From Algoriphagus winogradskyi (lineage in GTDB: Bacteria > Bacteroidota > Bacteroidia > Cytophagales > Cyclobacteriaceae), in assembly GCF_900182815.1 (NCBI RefSeq), contig NZ_FXUA01000001.1, positions 620,001-684,000 of the forward strand: a stretch of 64,000 nucleotides of DNA. The letters are read 5' to 3'. The position numbers and the translations under genes are program-made. This document shows positions 7,883 through 16,749 of this stretch, one piece after another (positions within the stretch are counted from its first letter, which is position 1; every line of letters begins with the position of its first letter). Under the pieces are notes generated by a model. It made no database searches. It worked only from the letters and a program-made list of their open reading frames with translations, and was not told the origin of the DNA.

Positions 7883-8453
7883 TTTCGGTTTGGGATAAAG
7901 TGTCAATTAAGGGTACAAGTTGTTCGTTTGAATGAAGAAGCAAATCTCCTACTTCTCTAAAAACGCCCTCTCCTCCTTTAAATCTAGAAACATAGTGCGC
8001 AATCGGCTTCACGTATTCCATTGCATCGCTAGAAACTACCGCCAAGCCTACACGAGATAAAATAGGCAAATCAATTAAGTCGTCACCGATGAAAGCGACT
8101 TCCTCAGCCTGCAACTCAAGAGTTTCCAAAACCTCATTAAACTTCTTACCCTTGTTCTTGACCCCATGGTAATGAAAGTCAAACTTTAGCTCTTCACAGC
8201 GGTTTTGCACTACGTAAGATTCTCTCCCCGTGATGGCACCTACCATTAAGCCACTTTTGCGAAGGTGATAGACGATCAATCCGTCTTTGACATTGAACTT
8301 TTTAAACTCCAGCTTATTATCATCGTAGATAATTCCGCCGTCTGTCATCACTCCATCGATGTCCGTGATGATTAATTTTATTTTGGCTGCTCTCTCCCAC
8401 ACTTCATCAGAAATGTGAGCGAAGTATGCAGCTACTATTTTTTCTGTTTCCAT
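7869..8453 (-). CDS. kdsC: KDO-8-phosphate phosphatase (HAD superfamily)
   Basis: Removes phosphate from KDO 8-phosphate made by KdsA, giving free KDO. It is a 194-residue HAD phosphatase without a cap domain, as normal for KdsC. Seen: motif I LIITDIDGVMTDGG with the two catalytic aspartates, motif II region GAITGRES, and motif III/IV with GKKFNEV and VAFIGDDLIDLP. FKGGEGVFREV near the C-terminus is also typical of the KdsC family. The start overlaps the end of the upstream GNAT-nitrilase gene by 19 bases and the stop overlaps kdsA, so the three are translationally packed. kdsB and waaA are not in the window. Confidence 0.94.
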   Translation of the reverse strand: METEKIVAAYFAHISDEVWERAAKIKLIITDIDGVMTDGGIIYDDNKLEFKKFNVKDGLIVYHLRKSGLMVGAITGRESYVVQNRCEELKFDFHYHGVKNKGKKFNEVLETLELQAEEVAFIGDDLIDLPILSRVGLAVVSSDAMEYVKPIAHYVSRFKGGEGVFREVGDLLLHSNEQLVPLIDTLSQTENDKK

Positions 8454-9976
8454 TGAATTGAATAAAGATCGAGCCTTCTTTGCTCGAGGTTTCGTACACT
8501 TCCCGCTTTCCGCTGCTTTGTCAATAAATCCAAATCCACATCCGCCACAATAATCGTTTCCTCATTTTCGGAGGCCATAGCAACTACTGCATCATGCGGA
8601 AAGGAAAAGTCTGAAGGAGAATAAATCGCAGCCTGGGAATATTGAATATCCATGTTTTCTACTTTTGGTAGATTCCCCACAGATCCTGTGATAGCAACAT
8701 AACATTCATTTTCTATTGCTCTGGATTTTGCGCAGGTATTTACCCGAAGGAAAGCATTCTTGGTATCTGTCCAAAAAGGAACGAACATAATGTCCATTTC
8801 CTGTTCAGCGAGGATTCTTCCCAATTCTGGGAATTCCACATCATAGCAGATCAAAATCCCGATTCTACCTGCATCGGTATCGAACACATTGATCCCGTTT
8901 CCACCTTGAAGACCCCAGTAGGATGCCTCATCAGGCGTAATGTGCAGCTTGTATTGCTTATCCTGCGTACCATCTCTACGACAGAGGTAACTTACGTTTC
9001 TTAGCTTTTTACCATCGTACTCTGGCATAGAACCCGCAACGATATTCACATTATAAGAAACAGCCAAGTCACTCATCCTGCTGACAATCTCATCTGTATA
9101 ATCTGCCAGATTACGGATGGCTTCAGAAGCATCCATATCATTGAATTCTGCCAAAAGTGGTGCATTGAAGAATTCTGGGAGTAGGCAGAAATCGGACTTA
9201 TACCCAGACACCGTATCCACGAAAAATTCCACCTGCTGCATCAGATCGTCCACATTGGAGAAGCGGCGCATCTTCCATTGAACTAATCCAAGACGGACAA
9301 TTGACTTCTTGTTACCGATTAGCTTTTCGTCCTTTTCGTAATAAATATTGATCCACTCGAGAAGCGTGGCATAAGCTCTGGAATCAGTGTCTGATGGTAA
9401 ATATTTGGTAATAACTTTTCTTACGTGAAATTCATTAGCCAGCTGGAAAGACAAGACTGAGTCAAAAATCTCCTTGTTTTTTACCAGATCTATATATTTC
9501 CGAGGAGTCATCTCGTCAGCGTAATTCGTGTATCCAGGAATTCTACCTCCTGCGATTATAGATCGAAGATTAAGATTCTCGCAAAGCTCTTTTCGCACAT
9601 CATACAATCTACGCCCAAGCCTCATTCCCCTATAATCGGTATGTACAAACACATCTGTTCCGTATAGGGTGTCGCCATCCATATCGTGGGTGTCGAACTT
9701 CCCAAAACCCGTGATCTGATCGTAGGTGTGGTTGTCGCCAAATTTATTGTAGTCGACCACCAGACTCATCGCTGCGGCCACTACTTTACCATTATCTTCT
9801 ATCGCAATCTGGCCTTCAGGAAATGCTTTTAACTGGTTCTTAAGCTCTTCTTTGGTCCAGGCCCCACCTTGATTTTTATAAATAGAGACCATGATTTCCC
9901 GGATATCATCGTAATCCGAGAGTTTAATATTTCTAAGCTTCAGCCTATGCTCCAGCTCTTCTTTTTGCTTGCTCAT
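8435..9976 (-). CDS. Bifunctional GNAT acetyltransferase / carbon-nitrogen hydrolase
   Basis: A 513-residue fusion. The N-terminal about 200 residues look like a GNAT acyltransferase (TDYRGMRLGRRLYDVRKELC is the acetyl-CoA loop). The C-terminal about 290 residues are a nitrilase-superfamily amidohydrolase with the Glu-Lys-Cys triad visible as LLPEFFNAPL, QYKLHITPDEASYWGL and GILICYDVEFPELGR. The fusion is known as an uncharacterised family in several phyla; substrates are not established. It is the first gene of the kdsC-kdsA cluster (19-base overlap with kdsC), but whether it works on KDO or lipopolysaccharide precursors is only suggested by position. No signal peptide, so cytoplasmic. Confidence 0.9.
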   Translation of the reverse strand: MSKQKEELEHRLKLRNIKLSDYDDIREIMVSIYKNQGGAWTKEELKNQLKAFPEGQIAIEDNGKVVAAAMSLVVDYNKFGDNHTYDQITGFGKFDTHDMDGDTLYGTDVFVHTDYRGMRLGRRLYDVRKELCENLNLRSIIAGGRIPGYTNYADEMTPRKYIDLVKNKEIFDSVLSFQLANEFHVRKVITKYLPSDTDSRAYATLLEWINIYYEKDEKLIGNKKSIVRLGLVQWKMRRFSNVDDLMQQVEFFVDTVSGYKSDFCLLPEFFNAPLLAEFNDMDASEAIRNLADYTDEIVSRMSDLAVSYNVNIVAGSMPEYDGKKLRNVSYLCRRDGTQDKQYKLHITPDEASYWGLQGGNGINVFDTDAGRIGILICYDVEFPELGRILAEQEMDIMFVPFWTDTKNAFLRVNTCAKSRAIENECYVAITGSVGNLPKVENMDIQYSQAAIYSPSDFSFPHDAVVAMASENEETIIVADVDLDLLTKQRKAGSVRNLEQRRLDLYSIQWKQKK

Positions 9977-10140
9977 GTTTCAAAATTAGCCAAATTCAAT
10001 TAAATATCTCCATTCACTCTTATCCAACAAAAAGAAAGCGAACAATGCAAAGGATTGCATGTTTTAACAGAATTATAGTACATTAAATGCAATTCTGGAT
10101 AGTTGGGGCTAGAAGAAAAATAAAAGTAAGTAAGAATTAA

Positions 10141-11043
10141 ATGCAACAAGAAATAAAAGAAGTGGCAGAGGAAAAAGCGCAGGGTTTTATTGAGTGGATT
10201 GAGCAAGTATTCAACTACAGCCTGGTTAACCTTGGAGATTCTAAGCTAACCGTGGGGCTGATTCTCACCTTAATTATCTCATTTGTAATACTTTTTATAG
10301 TTACTGAATGGATCAGAAGATTTCTGGTCCACAAGATCTTAAATCGCTATCAGATTGATTCGGGCACAAGAGCTTCGATAGGAATGATAGTGAAGTATGT
10401 GCTCATTCTGGCAGGAGTATTCTCAATTCTTCAGACAAATGGCGTTGACTTAAGTGCTTTCGGAATTCTTGCAGGTGCCTTGGGTGTAGGTATTGGTTTT
10501 GGTCTACAAAACATTACAAATAACTTTATTTCAGGGTTAATTATACTCTTTGAGCAACCCATAAAAGTGGGAGATCGCATCGAGGTAGGTGATGTGACGG
10601 GAGATGTAATTAGAATTTCGGCTCGATCCACCACCATTGTGACAAATGACAACATTACCATAATCGTCCCGAACAGCCAGTTTATTGACAGTCCAGTAAT
10701 AAACTGGTCCCATAATGATCGAAATATTCGCTTCAATTTTCCGGTAGGCGTGTCCTATAAAGAGGACCCTGAAAAAATAAAAGGCATCTTAATCGAAGCA
10801 GCAAAAGAAAATGCTGGAGTCCTAAATACTCCTGCCCCTGACGTACTTTTTGACAGCTATGGAGACAATAGCATCAACTTTACGCTTAGAGTTTGGTCTT
10901 CAGAGTATATTAATAGACCAAAAGTGCTGAAAAGCCAATTATATTATGCCATCTTCAAAAAATTTGGTGAGCAAGGAGTTGAGATACCATTCCCTCAACG
11001 AGATCTTCACCTTAAATCGGGGTTTGATAAGTTAGAAAATTAG
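10141..11043 (+). CDS. Small-conductance mechanosensitive channel, MscS family
   Basis: Inner-membrane tension-gated channel that releases solutes on osmotic downshock. The 300-residue protein has three hydrophobic segments (about 37-58, 78-98 and 105-130), the third being the glycine/alanine-rich pore helix in ILAGALGVGIGFGLQNITNNFISG. The beta domain follows with KVGDRIEVGDVTGDVIRISARSTTI and the VPNSQF motif, then a C-terminal alpha/beta domain. This is the normal MscS size. It is divergent from the GNAT-nitrilase gene across a 164-base spacer and about 50 bases before an outer-membrane protein gene. Confidence 0.93.
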   Translation: MQQEIKEVAEEKAQGFIEWIEQVFNYSLVNLGDSKLTVGLILTLIISFVILFIVTEWIRRFLVHKILNRYQIDSGTRASIGMIVKYVLILAGVFSILQTNGVDLSAFGILAGALGVGIGFGLQNITNNFISGLIILFEQPIKVGDRIEVGDVTGDVIRISARSTTIVTNDNITIIVPNSQFIDSPVINWSHNDRNIRFNFPVGVSYKEDPEKIKGILIEAAKENAGVLNTPAPDVLFDSYGDNSINFTLRVWSSEYINRPKVLKSQLYYAIFKKFGEQGVEIPFPQRDLHLKSGFDKLEN

Positions 11044-11094
11044 CCTAATTTTCACCCATGATCCCTTTTACGGAAGATCAAGTGGAGGCTTTCT

Positions 11095-12018
11095 ATGAAA
11101 AAAATTCTATTCATAATTCTATTACTTTCAACGACAGAAGCCTTCTCGCAAAGTTTTTATCGTTTTCGGTTTGAAGAACCTTGGTCATTTTCTGCAAGTG
11201 CTGGAATGACACAGTATTATGGAGAATTGTATTCCTTTTGGAAGTATAATGAAGGTATCCAACCTGACTGGAATGCGAATATAGCAGCACATTATACTTT
11301 TGGGACTAATCTCAGAGCTAGAATGGATTTCTCCTACATCAAAATGTCAGGTCAAGATCCCCCCTCAGACCCGAGAGCATACAGAACCCCCAGAAACCTA
11401 CATTTCAGAGCACAAAACTGGGAGGCTACAGCTATGGTGGAATACTATTTAAATCCTGTAAAAGTCCCAAATATCCATCGCTCCCTACTGAATCCATATA
11501 TTTTTGCGGGACTCGGTATGTCTACTAACAACCCTACCGCTGAGCTGGATGATGAGTGGGTAGATTTGCGACCTCTGCAACTGGAAAACAATCCTTACAA
11601 CCGATATATCATCACATTTCCGATGGGGTTAGGATTAAAGTATAAGATGAACGTGTATATGGATCTTTTCCTGGAAGGAAATTACAGATTTACTCTTACT
11701 GACTATATGGATGATATTTCAGCCTATAATATCAGTGAATTTTATCTAGACTTGGTAGATGATTATGTGACCGGAAACAATCCGGATAGACTACGATTAG
11801 CAGTTAGAAACCCGCATTTCCTTGATGATAATGGGTTACCAGATGTGGATAAGATCCTACGAAATAACGGGAGAATACGCCGTGGTTCTGGCCTGACGCA
11901 TCGGTATGATGGCTACATGACTATAAATTTTGGAGTGGAAATTTATCTCTCTCCTGACATTTGGGACAACTTCTTCTTTAGAAACAGAGTGTACGAAAAA
12001 GCATTCAGATTCTGGTAA
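11095..12018 (+). CDS. Outer-membrane beta-barrel protein, DUF6089-like
   Basis: A 307-residue exported protein with a signal peptide MKKILFIILLLSTTEAFSQ. The mature part is full of aromatic, alternating beta strands (ASAGMTQYYGELYSFWKY, FAGLGMSTNNP, FPMGLGLKYKMN, LEGNYRFTLTDYMDD) and ends in YEKAFRFW, as in small outer-membrane barrels; the final aromatic residue fits a barrel insertion signal. It resembles Bacteroidota DUF6089-type proteins by memory, whose role is unknown. It follows the MscS gene on the same strand after 51 bases and may be cotranscribed. It ends one base before the convergent universal stress protein gene. Confidence 0.7.
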   Translation: MKKILFIILLLSTTEAFSQSFYRFRFEEPWSFSASAGMTQYYGELYSFWKYNEGIQPDWNANIAAHYTFGTNLRARMDFSYIKMSGQDPPSDPRAYRTPRNLHFRAQNWEATAMVEYYLNPVKVPNIHRSLLNPYIFAGLGMSTNNPTAELDDEWVDLRPLQLENNPYNRYIITFPMGLGLKYKMNVYMDLFLEGNYRFTLTDYMDDISAYNISEFYLDLVDDYVTGNNPDRLRLAVRNPHFLDDNGLPDVDKILRNNGRIRRGSGLTHRYDGYMTINFGVEIYLSPDIWDNFFFRNRVYEKAFRFW

Positions 12019-12019
12019 G

Positions 12020-12844
12020 CTAGCTTTTAACACTTAGCACACCCAAACCACTTTTGAAAATCAAAGTTTCGGTAGTTTCTACTAGATAGGAAGGAGCAAG
12101 ACTATGATCACCCGTTACCAAAATAAGCCATTTAATATTCTGGGTTTCGGCGAATGCAATCATGCCCTTTTCTACTTCTGTGTCATTGAAAATATGCTTA
12201 TAAAAAGTCAATTCCTCGTGTCCTTTCTTAAACCAATCCATTCTTGAAGTGATTTCTTGAGTGGATGTGAAATGAGCAGGAATATTGACGAAAAGTAAGT
12301 GGACGGTGCTTTTGAAAAGCTTTATAAGTGGCTTGATTTTTTCAAAAGCTACTTTGGATTTTGGTTCAAAATTGGATGCAAAAACAACTTTCCGGAAATC
12401 ATTTCCACCTAGAGGTTCTTTCACTGCCAAAACAGGGCAATTAGATTTTCTAAGTACCCTCTGTAAGGTTGATCCAATGAAGTTTCCTTCTTCATACCCT
12501 TTACCATAAGCACCAAGCACCAGCATATCAGGATTTTCCTCTTGAACTACCCGAAGGATTAATTCATTAGGAACACCTATTCTAACAATTTGTCGGATTG
12601 GGGCTTTGGCTGGCGCAATCTTAAGAATATAATCCGGCAGCACTTCCTGAGCTTCTTCAAATTCTTCGATTAAATCCGGATAGTTTTTTTTCGCCTCATC
12701 GGAGAGTAATTCCCAATCCACTTCGGATGGAATAACTGTAACACAGAGTATCTCTGCACCCGATTTAGCACTGATTTTTTGAGCAGTTTTGAGTGCCACC
12801 ACTGAGTACGAGGAAAAATCAAAGGGAACGAGGATCTTTTTCAT
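12020..12844 (-). CDS. Universal stress protein with two UspA domains
   Basis: Cytoplasmic stress-associated protein of 274 residues made of two tandem Usp folds. The first half starts KKILVPFDFSSYSVVALKTA and has the nucleotide-binding pattern LVLGAYGKGYEEGNFIGSTLQRVLRKSNCPVLAV (G-x2-G-x9-G(S/T) type), so it could bind ATP. The second half (from FRKVVFASNF) lacks this glycine-rich loop and is probably non-binding. Target or stress signal cannot be inferred. It stands alone, convergent with the outer-membrane protein gene one base away. Confidence 0.9.
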   Translation of the reverse strand: MKKILVPFDFSSYSVVALKTAQKISAKSGAEILCVTVIPSEVDWELLSDEAKKNYPDLIEEFEEAQEVLPDYILKIAPAKAPIRQIVRIGVPNELILRVVQEENPDMLVLGAYGKGYEEGNFIGSTLQRVLRKSNCPVLAVKEPLGGNDFRKVVFASNFEPKSKVAFEKIKPLIKLFKSTVHLLFVNIPAHFTSTQEITSRMDWFKKGHEELTFYKHIFNDTEVEKGMIAFAETQNIKWLILVTGDHSLAPSYLVETTETLIFKSGLGVLSVKS

Positions 12845-12945
12845 GATAGAAAGGGAAATGATTGATCCTAAATCTCTACATATTCAACTCATTTTTAACT
12901 GTCAAAAATCAGTTAAACTCATGATAAAAATTAGTATAAGTCATT

Positions 12946-13407
12946 CTACAGATCCATTTCCATTTTGATATCGCAGCGACAGTATTTGCCAGGCTCAAGG
13001 TCAGAATCTTTAAACCCTAATTTCTCATAGATTCTCAGAGCTGGAATTAGCTTGGAATGGGTGTAGAGCACCACCTCCTTCCCTCCCATTTCCTTGGCTT
13101 TTTCTAAAATCGCCTGAGCCAGCATCATCCCTATTCCTTTTCCTTTCGCCTGCGAGGATACCCCCATTTTGATAAGTTCATAAACCTCATCAGAAACCTT
13201 ATGCAGACCTACGGTACCAATGATTTGCTCTCCCTGCTTGGCAAAAATAATCGTTCCACCAGGCTGGATAATCGTCTCCTCTGGACGATCGAACTGAGCC
13301 TGATCAAATGGCTCGATCGAAAAATAATCTTCCACCCAAGCTTGGTTTATTAATTTGAAAAAAGGGCTTAATTCAGGTGAATAGGGTACTATCTCAATCT
13401 GATCCAT
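12946..13407 (-). CDS. GNAT family N-acetyltransferase
   Basis: A 153-residue single-domain acetyltransferase. The acetyl-CoA-binding motif A is seen as VSSQAKGKGIGMMLAQAILEKAKEMG, and the motif B region as LYTHSKLIPALRIYEKLGFKDS, both typical of the family. Substrate unknown. A TACTTTTG motif (13435-13442, minus strand) fits the -7 promoter box about 28 bases ahead of the start, with no clear -33 partner. It stands divergent from the exported RidA gene. Confidence 0.88.
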   Translation of the reverse strand: MDQIEIVPYSPELSPFFKLINQAWVEDYFSIEPFDQAQFDRPEETIIQPGGTIIFAKQGEQIIGTVGLHKVSDEVYELIKMGVSSQAKGKGIGMMLAQAILEKAKEMGGKEVVLYTHSKLIPALRIYEKLGFKDSDLEPGKYCRCDIKMEMDL

Positions 13408-13488
13408 CTCAACAACTTTTTAGAATATGAATGCCAAAAGTAAAAAGAATCACTTAGCTTAGAAATACTAAAACCACACTTCCTTCTT

Positions 13489-13995
13489 ATGCTAAACAAG
13501 ACCTATCTCTTCTTTCTACCCTTACTTTTTTTATCATTTCTTGCAAATGCTCAGACACCGGAGCAAAATCTGGAAAAACTGGGTCTCACCCTACCCGAAG
13601 TTGGTGCGCCAATAGCAAACTATGTGAAATGGAAACAAGTAGGCAATCTACTCTACCTGTCAGGTACTGGACCTGATGTCATAGGGAAAGTTGGCGCAGA
13701 GCTGACAATCGAAGAAGGATATCAGGCAGCACGCGAAACAGGACTGGAAGTCATCGCTATGCTAAAAGCTGCAACTGGTGATCTAAGCAAAGTGAAACAG
13801 TTTGTGAAAGTATTGGGAATGGTTAACTCCGATCCAAAATTCGATAAACAGCCCGCTGTAATCAATGGCTTTTCTGATCTTATGGTAGAAGTCTTTGGAG
13901 AAAAAGGAAAGCATGCCAGATCGGCCGTAGGAGTCGCTGCATTACCAAATAATATGGCTGTCGAGATTGAGGTGATAGTGGAGTTGGAAGATTGA
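13489..13995 (+). CDS. Exported RidA (YjgF/YER057c/UK114) family protein
   Basis: RidA proteins deaminate reactive enamine/imine intermediates, normally in the cytoplasm. This 168-residue copy has a cleavable signal peptide MLNKTYLFFLPLLFLSFLANAQ and therefore acts outside the inner membrane. The mature domain carries the YjgF fold pattern LYLSGTGPD, ETGLEVIAMLKAATGDLSKVKQFVKVLGMV and the C-terminal GKHARSAVGVAALPNNMAVEIEVIVEL, where the arginine in HARSAVGV sits at the usual carboxylate-binding site and the glutamate near the end at the water-activating site. It resembles the YjgF_endoribonc-like branch. Monocistronic by layout. Confidence 0.88.
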   Translation: MLNKTYLFFLPLLFLSFLANAQTPEQNLEKLGLTLPEVGAPIANYVKWKQVGNLLYLSGTGPDVIGKVGAELTIEEGYQAARETGLEVIAMLKAATGDLSKVKQFVKVLGMVNSDPKFDKQPAVINGFSDLMVEVFGEKGKHARSAVGVAALPNNMAVEIEVIVELED

Positions 13996-14005
13996 AATCC
14001 CAGAC

Positions 14006-14701
14006 CTACTTAAACACATAATGTATCTTTCCATTTACCGAGGTATCTACATCTACTTTCTCTGTTTTTCTAGGAATTCCGAGCCCAGCATAATTTCCTA
14101 TAATTCCTGAAATCTCCTCGATTTCACCAAAAACATTACAATTATCCTCTGTAAGGGAAAGGCTAAATTCTTTAGCAGATTTGATGGTTAAATCGAATTT
14201 TGGTTCTGATTTGAGATATAGAAATGAAAATTCAGAGTTCTTTGAGATAGTCACATTACTATTCAAGGAATTGATCAAAAGAGAATCCTGAGAAAAGCCT
14301 ATCAAATCAACACTATAAGTATTCCTAACTATCAGATAATTCAGGTTCTTAACTCTCAACGTGTATCCACCATTACTTGCATTTCGTAGATTTTTAATAA
14401 AAAGTGTATCATTTTCCACTATAAAATCTTGAATTGGTTCGGTCTTGGGCGGCTTAAGACCTTCTCCAATTAACTCTTCATAATCTAGCCGATTGCTATC
14501 GCTAGGAACGATCTGAAGGCGTGAAGCTTCATCGATTGTAATCACTGAAAAATCTGCTAAATCAGTCTCTGATTTCACTACTTTACGCATTCCCGGAATA
14601 TTATTATAATCTGCGAATTGATGGGAAATTAATAAAGTAGCCATAATGCTTACCCAAGCAATGGTCAAAAAGGAAAAGATGATTTTATTACTAGTTTGCA
14701 T
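14006..14701 (-). CDS. Hypothetical membrane-anchored beta-rich protein in the GntR/ABC operon
   Basis: Not recognised. The 231-residue protein has one N-terminal membrane segment (about residues 8-28, IIFSFLTIAWVSIMATLLI) and a long outward beta-rich part with repeating short strands such as LFIKNLRNASNGGYTLRVKNLNYLIVRN and SLLINSLNSNVTISKNSEFSFLYL. The stacked pattern recalls DUF2807/GIN-type adhesin folds but is not clear enough to name. It overlaps the end of the GntR regulator gene by 11 bases and is the last of a four-gene operon (ABC ATPase, permease, GntR regulator, this protein), so it probably serves the same response. Confidence 0.6.
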   Translation of the reverse strand: MQTSNKIIFSFLTIAWVSIMATLLISHQFADYNNIPGMRKVVKSETDLADFSVITIDEASRLQIVPSDSNRLDYEELIGEGLKPPKTEPIQDFIVENDTLFIKNLRNASNGGYTLRVKNLNYLIVRNTYSVDLIGFSQDSLLINSLNSNVTISKNSEFSFLYLKSEPKFDLTIKSAKEFSLSLTEDNCNVFGEIEEISGIIGNYAGLGIPRKTEKVDVDTSVNGKIHYVFK

Positions 14702-15065
14702 GGTCGTTGGATTGAATGGTTTGAATCAGGATTTGCAGATCCTCTGAGTTAAGTTTGAGCACTTCTATTTGGTGTAGAATAGAAGGAAGTTCATCTTGCA
14801 AAAATATCTGTTTTTGCATCTTGAGTAAGTTTCTCTTTGCGTCAGCCACTACGAAAAAGCCAATACCCCGCTTGTTTTCAATGATTCCCTCCTCCTCCAT
14901 CAGGCTGTAACTTCTCATCACCGTATTGCGGTTTACTTCCATATCCACGGCGAGTTCCCGAACCGAAGGAATCTTCTCGCCAGCTACAATTTCCCCTTGT
15001 AGAATCTGGTCGGCTACCCAGTCCCTAATCTGGAGGAAGATGTTTTTTGTTTCGTTAAACTCCAT
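14691..15065 (-). CDS. GntR family transcriptional regulator, short YtrA type
   Basis: A 124-residue DNA-binding repressor-type protein. The winged helix is seen as IRDWVADQILQGEIVAGEKIPSVRELAVDMEVNRNTVMRSYSLMEEEGIIENKRGIGFFV, a canonical GntR helix-turn-helix. The remaining about 45 residues form a short helical dimerisation tail, as in the YtrA subfamily, which usually sits with ABC transporters and controls its own operon. One base separates it from the permease gene upstream. The palindrome 16750-16786 in front of the operon is the obvious operator candidate. Confidence 0.92.
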   Translation of the reverse strand: MEFNETKNIFLQIRDWVADQILQGEIVAGEKIPSVRELAVDMEVNRNTVMRSYSLMEEEGIIENKRGIGFFVVADAKRNLLKMQKQIFLQDELPSILHQIEVLKLNSEDLQILIQTIQSNDHAN

Positions 15066-15066
15066 C

Positions 15067-15891
15067 TTAAACTTCCCGCTCTTTGAGCTTTAGATAAGTG
15101 ACAATAAATGGCAGAAAAACAGCAGTCCAGACCAGAATTAAGCATACTAGAATAAATAAAGGAACACCTTCAAACACCTCAGGATTACCAATCTCAATGT
15201 AAAAATTACTTCCAGGAGCAAAAGTATTTGGATCCAGTAGCAAACTCAATACATAGTATACTCCGATGAAAAACATCAGAAAAATTGCTATAGCAGTTGG
15301 CATTGCAATAAAACCCCACTTTCCAAAAAAAATACCCCCCAGAAACATCAGCACAGGAAGTGAAACAATCATCCCAAAAAGTATCCAATAACCAATATCT
15401 AAACTTGCATTTGGAATCCAGTACAAATACAAAACCTCCACCTTTTCAATCTCAGGAAGCGCAGTTTTTCCTAATAGCGAATGCTGAATGAAATAATATA
15501 CATCAACTGATAAATTTGCTCCCAACCAAAAAACGATAGGATAAACAGTCAATGGTAAGAGTAAGCGAAGAAAGACTTGGACTAGGTACTTTTCCAGAGT
15601 ACTTGCTGGCAAAGTCAAATACCGAATAGAGGAGGATTTTTCTCTCAAATCAATAAAACTCTGACTGACCCCAAAGACAGACAAAAAGGCAAATCCTCCG
15701 AAAAAAACTGAATTATAATCCACAGACCTCCATGTAAACCCTACATATTGATTAAACCAAACGGTCAAAAACACACCAAATGCGATCATGAATATCCCCA
15801 AGGTTCCAAATAGGTAAAACCTTTTATCCAATGCCCATTCGTATCGAATCAGGTTTTTCACTCGATGTAAACTGATTGAGTTAGCATTCAT
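15067..15891 (-). CDS. ABC transporter permease subunit (ABC-2 type)
   Basis: A 274-residue integral membrane protein with about six hydrophobic helices (for example FYLFGTLGIFMIAFGVFLTVW, FFGGFAFLSVFGVSQSFI, ILFGMIVSLPVLMFLGGIFF, IAIFLMFFIGVYYVLSLLL, LFILVCLILVWTAVFLPFIV). The gene overlaps the ATP-binding subunit by 4 bases and precedes the GntR regulator, the usual YtrA-type arrangement. Transported substrate unknown; homologous systems in Firmicutes respond to cell-wall antibiotics, which may not hold here. Confidence 0.85.
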   Translation of the reverse strand: MNANSISLHRVKNLIRYEWALDKRFYLFGTLGIFMIAFGVFLTVWFNQYVGFTWRSVDYNSVFFGGFAFLSVFGVSQSFIDLREKSSSIRYLTLPASTLEKYLVQVFLRLLLPLTVYPIVFWLGANLSVDVYYFIQHSLLGKTALPEIEKVEVLYLYWIPNASLDIGYWILFGMIVSLPVLMFLGGIFFGKWGFIAMPTAIAIFLMFFIGVYYVLSLLLDPNTFAPGSNFYIEIGNPEVFEGVPLFILVCLILVWTAVFLPFIVTYLKLKEREV

Positions 15892-16745
15892 AGGGCTTCG
15901 GAATTTTGAGTTTGAAAAATGGAGTTACTGCTTAAACTTCTGTTCAGAACGGCATTGAAAAGCAGTTCCAGATTGATAGGAGTTTGCGCTTCCTGTTCTT
16001 TTCTAGACCGGATAAACTGGTAACCCGTCCCAAACTTCTCAGCATGCAATGCATCATCAGGTAGATTTGTAGACGAACTGAAAAGTAAGCGATCAGAAAG
16101 CTCCAATAAATCAGCATCCAGCTGAATCTTACCGTCATATAAAATCGCCACTCGATCTATCAACTTCTCCACATCAGCCACTAAGTGCGTGGATATAATA
16201 AGCGTCTGCTCATCTTTGAGATTTCCGGCAACTACTTTCCTGAAGACGCTTTTGGAAGGAATATCCAGCCCGTTAGTAGGCTCATCGAAAAGCAAAAACC
16301 TGCAATTCGTACTCAGCCCAAAGGAAAGGAACACCTTCTTTCGCTCTCCCAAGGAAAGCTCTTTAAGTTTGACTTTCTTTTCCAGACCGAAGTCAGTTAA
16401 TATCTTTTCAAATTGTTCGGAGTCAAACGCTGGATAAAAAGCTCCCATTACTTTCTCGTATTGTCCTATGCTCATATTTCCTGAATAGGCGACATCATCG
16501 GCTAAAAAGAAAATCTCTTCCAAGAAAGCAGGGCTCCTATCTTTTGGACAATGTCGTCCTAGGTATATGGAACCACTTTTGGGAAACAATAAACCGGCAA
16601 GCAAATGAAGTAAGGTGGATTTACCCGCACCATTTTTTCCGAGTAAACCTACCACAGAACCTTCTGGTAAAGACCACTGAAGCCCTTCAAAAAGCAAAGG
16701 TTTCTTTCGGTATGAAAAATCTAATTCTTTGACTGAGATTACCAT
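15888..16745 (-). CDS. ABC transporter ATP-binding protein
   Basis: Nucleotide-binding subunit of the transporter encoded with the next gene. Seen: Walker A GLLGKNGAGKSTLLHLLAG, signature LKELSLGERKKVFLSFGL, Walker B RFLLFDEPTNGLDIPSKS, H-loop IISTHLVADVEKL. The 285 residues include a C-terminal extension of about 70 residues. First gene of the operon; its start is 10 bases inside the palindromic region boundary at 16750-16786, so a repressor bound there would block transcription or initiation. Confidence 0.93.
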   Translation of the reverse strand: MVISVKELDFSYRKKPLLFEGLQWSLPEGSVVGLLGKNGAGKSTLLHLLAGLLFPKSGSIYLGRHCPKDRSPAFLEEIFFLADDVAYSGNMSIGQYEKVMGAFYPAFDSEQFEKILTDFGLEKKVKLKELSLGERKKVFLSFGLSTNCRFLLFDEPTNGLDIPSKSVFRKVVAGNLKDEQTLIISTHLVADVEKLIDRVAILYDGKIQLDADLLELSDRLLFSSSTNLPDDALHAEKFGTGYQFIRSRKEQEAQTPINLELLFNAVLNRSLSSNSIFQTQNSEAL

Positions 16746-16749
16746 TGTG

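Noticed and set aside
10045-10062. ATGCAA-N4-TTGCAT inverted repeat before mscS
   Set aside because: Short, AT-rich and unsupported by other evidence; not listed as a regulatory site.
10000-10206. Open frame of 68 codons overlapping the mscS start on the minus strand
   Set aside because: Low-complexity, phenylalanine/serine-rich translation, overlapping a clear gene start; no support.
11058-11190. ATG frame beginning MIPFTEDQVEAF ahead of and overlapping the 11095 gene
   Set aside because: Out of frame with the barrel protein and ends quickly; the signal peptide of the overlapping frame is far more convincing.
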